This document shows positions 7,731 to 10,780 of a DNA stretch of 10,780 nt, one piece after another. The position numbers were made by a program, and so were the translations under genes. The notes under the pieces are model-generated. The model had not been told where the DNA came from, did not search any database, and saw only the letters and a program-made list of their open reading frames with translations. The stretch's first letter is position 1. Each line of letters begins with the position of its first letter. Origin of the DNA: Acidobacteriota bacterium (GTDB lineage Bacteria; Acidobacteriota; Terriglobia; UBA7540); NCBI GenBank assembly GCA_021827245.1, contig JAKAWN010000220.1:1-10780 (forward strand), given 5' to 3'.

Positions 7731-7863
7731 GATCGTTAGAAGGTGATTGTTCGGCAACGGCGGAGGAAGAACGCGCGGATGGGCTTCGAATCGTGTCACC
7801 TGAGTGAAATTCTTCCTCCGCCGAATGCACAGCAGAAAAGTGACCCCTCGGGGTCTAACGATC
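7731..7863. repeat. Nested imperfect inverted repeat in the gap before the RhaT-like gene
   Basis: The outer arms GATCGTTAGA (7731-7740) and TCTAACGATC (7854-7863) are exact reverse complements (10 bp). The inner arms CGGCGGAGGAAGAA (7758-7771) and TTCTTCCTCCGCCG (7810-7823) are exact reverse complements (14 bp) with a 38-base loop. Within the right half, GACCCC (7842-7847) and GGGGTC (7850-7855) form a small extra hairpin. The element fills most of the 195-base gap 7697-7891. No open reading frame in it is convincing, and no flanking target duplication is visible. It could be a MITE- or REP-like palindrome, a structured leader RNA for the transporter gene, or a termination structure; the sequence does not decide between these. 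Confidence 0.7.
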
Positions 7864-7891
7864 CAAATCTCTCCGTTTGGGATTAGAAACC

Positions 7892-8944
7892 ATGAACCCC
7901 ACAAGTTCTGCTTTGACCCTCGGCATTACGTTGGCCGTTGTTGCCGGCCTAATGAACGGAACGTTCACTTTGCCCATGCGATATCTTGGGCGGTGGTCGT
8001 GGGAAAACGTCTGGGCTCTGTTCATCCTGGTTTCTTGCATTCTGATGCCAGTCGTCATTGTGGCGGCAAGCGCTTCGCACGTGCTTGAGGCGTTTCGTGA
8101 AGCGCCGGCGCGCGGCATCGTCCTTGCCTCCCTTTGCGGCTTCGCCTGGGGATTCGGTGCGATCATGTTCGGCCAAGGCGTGAGCGCCATCGGAATCTCC
8201 CTGGCCAATACTTTTGTCCTGGCGATCAGCTCGTCTCTCGGTTCGGTTTTGCCGATTCTTGTTCTGGCTCCTGGCCGCCTTTTCCAAAGGCAAGGCGAAG
8301 CGATCGTAGCGGGCACCGCCATCGCGATTGTGGGCATCGTTCTTTGCGGTCACGCTGGGCAATTGAAAGAACGAAGCCAGAAAAACCGGGAGGGGAATGG
8401 AGTCCGGGAAATGGTAGGGAAAGCGCGCCCGTTCTGGATTGGATTATTGCTCTGCGGCGGTGCGGGCGTGCTTTCGGCGGTGTTCAATATCGGTTACAGT
8501 TCGGCTCAGGGGATCATCCGCTCGGCGGTTCGCCTGGGCAACAGCGCGTTCGCAGGGTCTAATCTCATCTGGCTGCTGATGCTGGGAGGAGGCGCCATCG
8601 CGAACCTGGTCTTCTGCGCCTACCTTTTCAAGAAAAATCGGAGTTGGCTGAAATATGCCCAGCCTAAATCCGCCCCGCTTTATGGCCTGACGATTCTGAT
8701 GGGCTTGCTTTGGGGCGGAAACACATTTGTCTACGGCGCAGCCGCTCCCGACCTCGGTAAACTTGGCCCTGCCATCGGATGGCCCTTGAGCCTTGTCACC
8801 GGTCTGCTGACGGCCAACGCTTGCGGCATCATCGCCGGCGAATGGAAACATTCTTCCGGCTCGGAAAGAGTTTGGATGGGCGCGGGCTTGGCCGTATTAC
8901 TTGTCGCCATCGGGACGTTGGGGTGGTCAGCGGCACTCGACTAA
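7892..8944 (+). CDS. rhaT: RhaT-family sugar/proton symporter (inner membrane)
   Basis: The protein has 350 residues, close to the 344 of E. coli RhaT, and about ten hydrophobic segments spread over the whole length. Family landmarks match RhaT: GRWSWENVWALF near the first loop, ALCGFAWGFG-type second block (80-92), FGQGVSAIGISLANT, the cytoplasmic-loop motif GHAGQLKERSQKN (153-165), LMLGGGAIANLVFCAY (229-244), MGLLWGGNTFVYGAA, and GIIAGEWK near the C-terminus. E. coli RhaT imports L-rhamnose with protons; the substrate here may be rhamnose or another sugar, so the symbol is by family. I prefer the ATG at 7892; a TTG at 7877 would add five residues, and neither has a strong Shine-Dalgarno site. 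The gene follows the inverted-repeat gap and probably supplies import of a monosaccharide released by the upstream enzymes. No rhamnose catabolic genes are seen. Confidence 0.85.
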   Translation: MNPTSSALTLGITLAVVAGLMNGTFTLPMRYLGRWSWENVWALFILVSCILMPVVIVAASASHVLEAFREAPARGIVLASLCGFAWGFGAIMFGQGVSAIGISLANTFVLAISSSLGSVLPILVLAPGRLFQRQGEAIVAGTAIAIVGIVLCGHAGQLKERSQKNREGNGVREMVGKARPFWIGLLLCGGAGVLSAVFNIGYSSAQGIIRSAVRLGNSAFAGSNLIWLLMLGGGAIANLVFCAYLFKKNRSWLKYAQPKSAPLYGLTILMGLLWGGNTFVYGAAAPDLGKLGPAIGWPLSLVTGLLTANACGIIAGEWKHSSGSERVWMGAGLAVLLVAIGTLGWSAALD

Positions 8945-9005
8945 AGGCTGTCGGGTGAACGCCGATGGCTGATAGCTTTAATGACTTTTCAAGGGAGGAT
9001 GATCC

Positions 9006-10223
9006 ATGTTCAAGGGAGTTGCCGCGCGTTCGATCGTCTTGTTCGCTGCGCTCCTCCTATGCCCTTCACTTCTATCGTCCGCGACAACGCCGCAGCGCGA
9101 TCCCTTTTGCTCCGAGCAAGGCTGTGTCGAAACTCGCCAACTTCTGAAGAACCTGTGCGACTTTATTGTCAAGGAAAAGAGCCGATTTCCGACGATTTAC
9201 ATCGGCGGCTATTACATGCGGACACTCGTCGCTGGATACGAAATCTTCGGCGATCGCCGCTACCTGGATACGGCAGTCGCTTATGGCGACTACCTCCTCA
9301 GCAAGCAGATGCCGAATGGCTTCTGGGCGACGGGCTACGGCCCTGTCTATCTGGCCGATACCGGCAGCGCGCTGGGGCTGCTCGTCGCGCTTTACAAGCA
9401 CGTGGACCGCGAGCGCCAGAAAAAGTATTTCGCTGCGGTCAAGCGCTACGTAGCCTCGATCGAGAAAGACGGCATGATTCACCCCAACGGCGCACTCGGC
9501 ACAGGTTGGCGGCATGTCCACGGCGAAACTTTAGTCGGGCCGATTTATGACCAATACACGCTGTCGTCGGCGCTGACGGGGGGTGAGATTTTCACCTGGA
9601 TGTATCATCTGACGAAGCAAGACCAGTACCGCGAAGTTGCGTATCACGCCCTCCGCTGGGTCCTCAGCACCATGCGCAGCGACGGCAATATTCCCTATAT
9701 TCTAGCGATGGAAGGAGCTGATTGGACCCAACAGGAGAACGCGTTGAATGATTACCACCTATGGAACGCCTCGACGTACGGCACATCAGCCTACGTGGGT
9801 GAAGGCATTCTCTCTTTTGACCTGCACTGCGGCAACCCAAAGTGGGAAACCTGGATTGAAAAAGCAGTCCGGCCCAACATCGAATTCCTGCTTCGGACCC
9901 AGCTCGCCAACGGGACGTGGTCAAAACTCGGACGAACGAGCTGGGATCGGACGCGCAGCCCCGGAATCATTGATTATCTTATCTGGTACTACGATCATGT
10001 GGATCATGACCCGCGCATCGCGCGCGCCGTCCGGCAGTTCGACTCATTCATCGTGAACCGCGAGAATGGCAAATCCTTTGGCCTGCTGAACGACGGAGCC
10101 AACCCTAACTCCAAAGGTAGCGCCAACGCGTTCAACACCGCCACAAGCCTTACGGGTCGCGCCGTCGCCGACATCCTATCACCTGGAGTTGATTCCCATT
10201 GGTCGCGAACCGTGCGGGAGTAA
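9006..10223 (+). CDS. Exported (alpha/alpha) toroid-like protein of unknown function
   Basis: The protein has 405 residues with a Sec signal peptide: MFKGVAARS, a hydrophobic core IVLFAALLLCPSLL, and a likely cut after SSA at about residue 26. The cysteine at 19 is not in a good lipobox. The rest is alpha-helical with repeats of aromatic-rich helices and turns as in six-hairpin glycosidase-like enzymes: IYIGGYYMRTLVAGYEIFGD (65-83), AYGDYLLSKQMPNGFW, YLADTGSALGLLVALYKH, GPIYDQYTLSSALTGGEIF, ALNDYHLWNASTYGTSAYVG and LRTQLANGTWSK. Acidic residues D118, D182, E194 and D249 are in places where such folds keep catalytic groups, but this is inference. AAGGGAGG at 8991-8998 is a strong ribosome site 7 bases before the ATG. 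The gap to the transporter gene is only 61 bases, which supports a shared transcript. I do not recognise a named family; a lyase, an unsaturated-glycoside hydrolase or a non-catalytic protein are all possible. Confidence 0.85.
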   Translation: MFKGVAARSIVLFAALLLCPSLLSSATTPQRDPFCSEQGCVETRQLLKNLCDFIVKEKSRFPTIYIGGYYMRTLVAGYEIFGDRRYLDTAVAYGDYLLSKQMPNGFWATGYGPVYLADTGSALGLLVALYKHVDRERQKKYFAAVKRYVASIEKDGMIHPNGALGTGWRHVHGETLVGPIYDQYTLSSALTGGEIFTWMYHLTKQDQYREVAYHALRWVLSTMRSDGNIPYILAMEGADWTQQENALNDYHLWNASTYGTSAYVGEGILSFDLHCGNPKWETWIEKAVRPNIEFLLRTQLANGTWSKLGRTSWDRTRSPGIIDYLIWYYDHVDHDPRIARAVRQFDSFIVNRENGKSFGLLNDGANPNSKGSANAFNTATSLTGRAVADILSPGVDSHWSRTVRE

Positions 10224-10269
10224 CGGCACTTCCGTGGTTGCAGGCTTTTATCCGGATCAAAAACCAACA

Positions 10270-10292
10270 GTCAATTCAAGCTGCGAATTGAC
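10270..10292. promoter_or_regulatory. Perfect palindrome upstream of the AGE-family gene, possible operator or RNA hairpin
   Basis: GTCAATTC (10270-10277) and GAATTGAC (10285-10292) are exact reverse complements separated by 7 bases, ending 26 bases before the GTG at 10319. The size and symmetry fit a dimeric regulator site; it could equally be an RNA hairpin. There is no T-run, so a simple terminator is unlikely. Confidence 0.5.
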
Positions 10293-10314
10293 GGTGGTGG
10301 CCAATCTGACGGTG
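10289..10314. repeat. Short direct repeat TGACGGTG, 18-base period
   Basis: TGACGGTG occurs at 10289-10296 and again at 10307-10314. The first copy overlaps the right arm of the palindrome and the second ends just before the GTG at 10319. It may belong to a regulator site, or be chance. Confidence 0.3.
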
Positions 10315-10318
10315 CGCT

Positions 10319-10780
10319 GTGAATGAGCGACAGATCCGCGACCGCTTTCGCCGCCTCCTACTCGAAGGCGTCATTCCCTTTTGGCTGAAGCATGGCATCG
10401 ATTGGGAGTGCGGCGGCGTGCTGTCTTGCATGACCGAAGACGGCTCGCCGGTAAGCGGCGACAAGTTCATGTGGTCGCAGGCGCGCTCGGTGTGGACATT
10501 CGCGGCGCTCTACAATCGTGTCGAAAAGCGGCCTGAATTTTTGAGAGTCGCGGAAAATTCCGTCAGGTTCCTGCTGGCGCACGGCCGCGATGCTCAAGGC
10601 CGATGGGTCTTTCGCACCCGCCGCGCGGGCGGAGTGATCGAAGGCGCGACCAGCGTCTATACCGATTGCTTCGTTGTTTACGGTTTCAGCGAATACTTCC
10701 GGGCTGTTCCCGATGCGAGGATCCTCTCTCTGGCCCGCTCAACTTTCGAGCGTGTGCGCCGGAGAACTGAGGAGCAGGAT
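10319..10780 (+). CDS. N-acylglucosamine 2-epimerase (AGE) family protein, N-terminal part (3' partial)
   Basis: 154 codons are open to the right edge. Upstream in this frame the nearest stop is TGA at 10307, so the GTG at 10319 is the earliest start; it has no clear Shine-Dalgarno site, so translation may depend on the upstream gene or on a later start. The sequence is typical of the AGE family: IPFWLKHGIDWECGG, the turn LSCMTEDGSPVSGDKF, the core MWSQARSVWTFAALYNRV (51-68), and AENSVRFLLAHGRDAQGRWV. No signal peptide is present, so it acts in the cytoplasm. Known members interconvert GlcNAc/ManNAc, glucose/mannose or related sugars, or epimerise cellobiose. The catalytic histidines of the family lie past the window, so activity and substrate cannot be judged. 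The context suggests processing of an imported sugar. Confidence 0.85.
   Translation, partial: MNERQIRDRFRRLLLEGVIPFWLKHGIDWECGGVLSCMTEDGSPVSGDKFMWSQARSVWTFAALYNRVEKRPEFLRVAENSVRFLLAHGRDAQGRWVFRTRRAGGVIEGATSVYTDCFVVYGFSEYFRAVPDARILSLARSTFERVRRRTEEQD

Noticed and set aside
7855..8362. Two - strand frames of 160 and 137 residues inside the transporter gene
   Set aside because: Both are opposite to a clear RhaT-family membrane protein and read as charged, low-complexity shadow sequence.
8981..9550. 189-residue + strand frame overlapping the 405-residue gene
   Set aside because: It lacks its own ribosome site; the AAGGGAGG at 8991-8998 serves the ATG at 9006, whose product has a signal peptide and helical repeats.
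1..10780. CRISPR array, tRNA, rRNA or transposase
   Set aside because: No regularly spaced direct repeats, tRNA-like cloverleaf, rRNA segments or transposase motifs were seen in the gaps or in any frame.

Overview
This 10.8 kb window is a tightly packed run of eight genes, all on the + strand. Six are intact or nearly so from their sequence, and two are cut by the window edges. Moderately high GC by eye, an Oar-type TonB-dependent outer-membrane receptor without a SusD partner, several Tat-exported enzymes and a sulfatase suggest a Gram-negative carbohydrate degrader. The best fit is Acidobacteriota, perhaps a Solibacter/Bryobacter-like soil lineage, but this is inferred from gene style and no taxonomic marker is present.

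Layout: 1-1313 is the C-terminal beta-barrel of an Oar-like TonB-dependent receptor. After a 27-base gap, 1341-3563 encodes a 740-residue exported protein: a twin-arginine leader, an N-terminal alpha/beta domain and a C-terminal half that looks like an (alpha/alpha) toroid carbohydrate-active domain. 3729-4793 encodes a Tat-exported DUF4434-like TIM-barrel protein, a putative glycoside hydrolase. 4912-6378 encodes a Tat-exported type I (formylglycine) sulfatase. 6485-7696 encodes a Sec-exported protein of unknown function. The gap 7697-7891 is full of inverted repeats. 7892-8944 encodes a RhaT-family sugar/proton symporter. 9006-10223 encodes a second exported toroid-like protein. A 95-base gap with a perfect palindrome (10270-10292) precedes 10319-10780, the N-terminal part of an N-acylglucosamine 2-epimerase (AGE) family protein.

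Taken together this reads as a candidate polysaccharide- or glycoside-utilisation locus. The receptor could bring oligosaccharides across the outer membrane. Exported enzymes (two toroid proteins, a DUF4434 barrel and a sulfatase) could trim and desulfate them. The RhaT-like symporter could import the released deoxy or related sugar, and the AGE-family enzyme could epimerise or isomerise a sugar in the cytoplasm. The substrate is not determinable here. A sulfated, possibly deoxyhexose-containing glycan is a working guess. The most interesting parts are the unassigned exported proteins (740, 403 and 405 residues) and the two intergenic palindromic regions.
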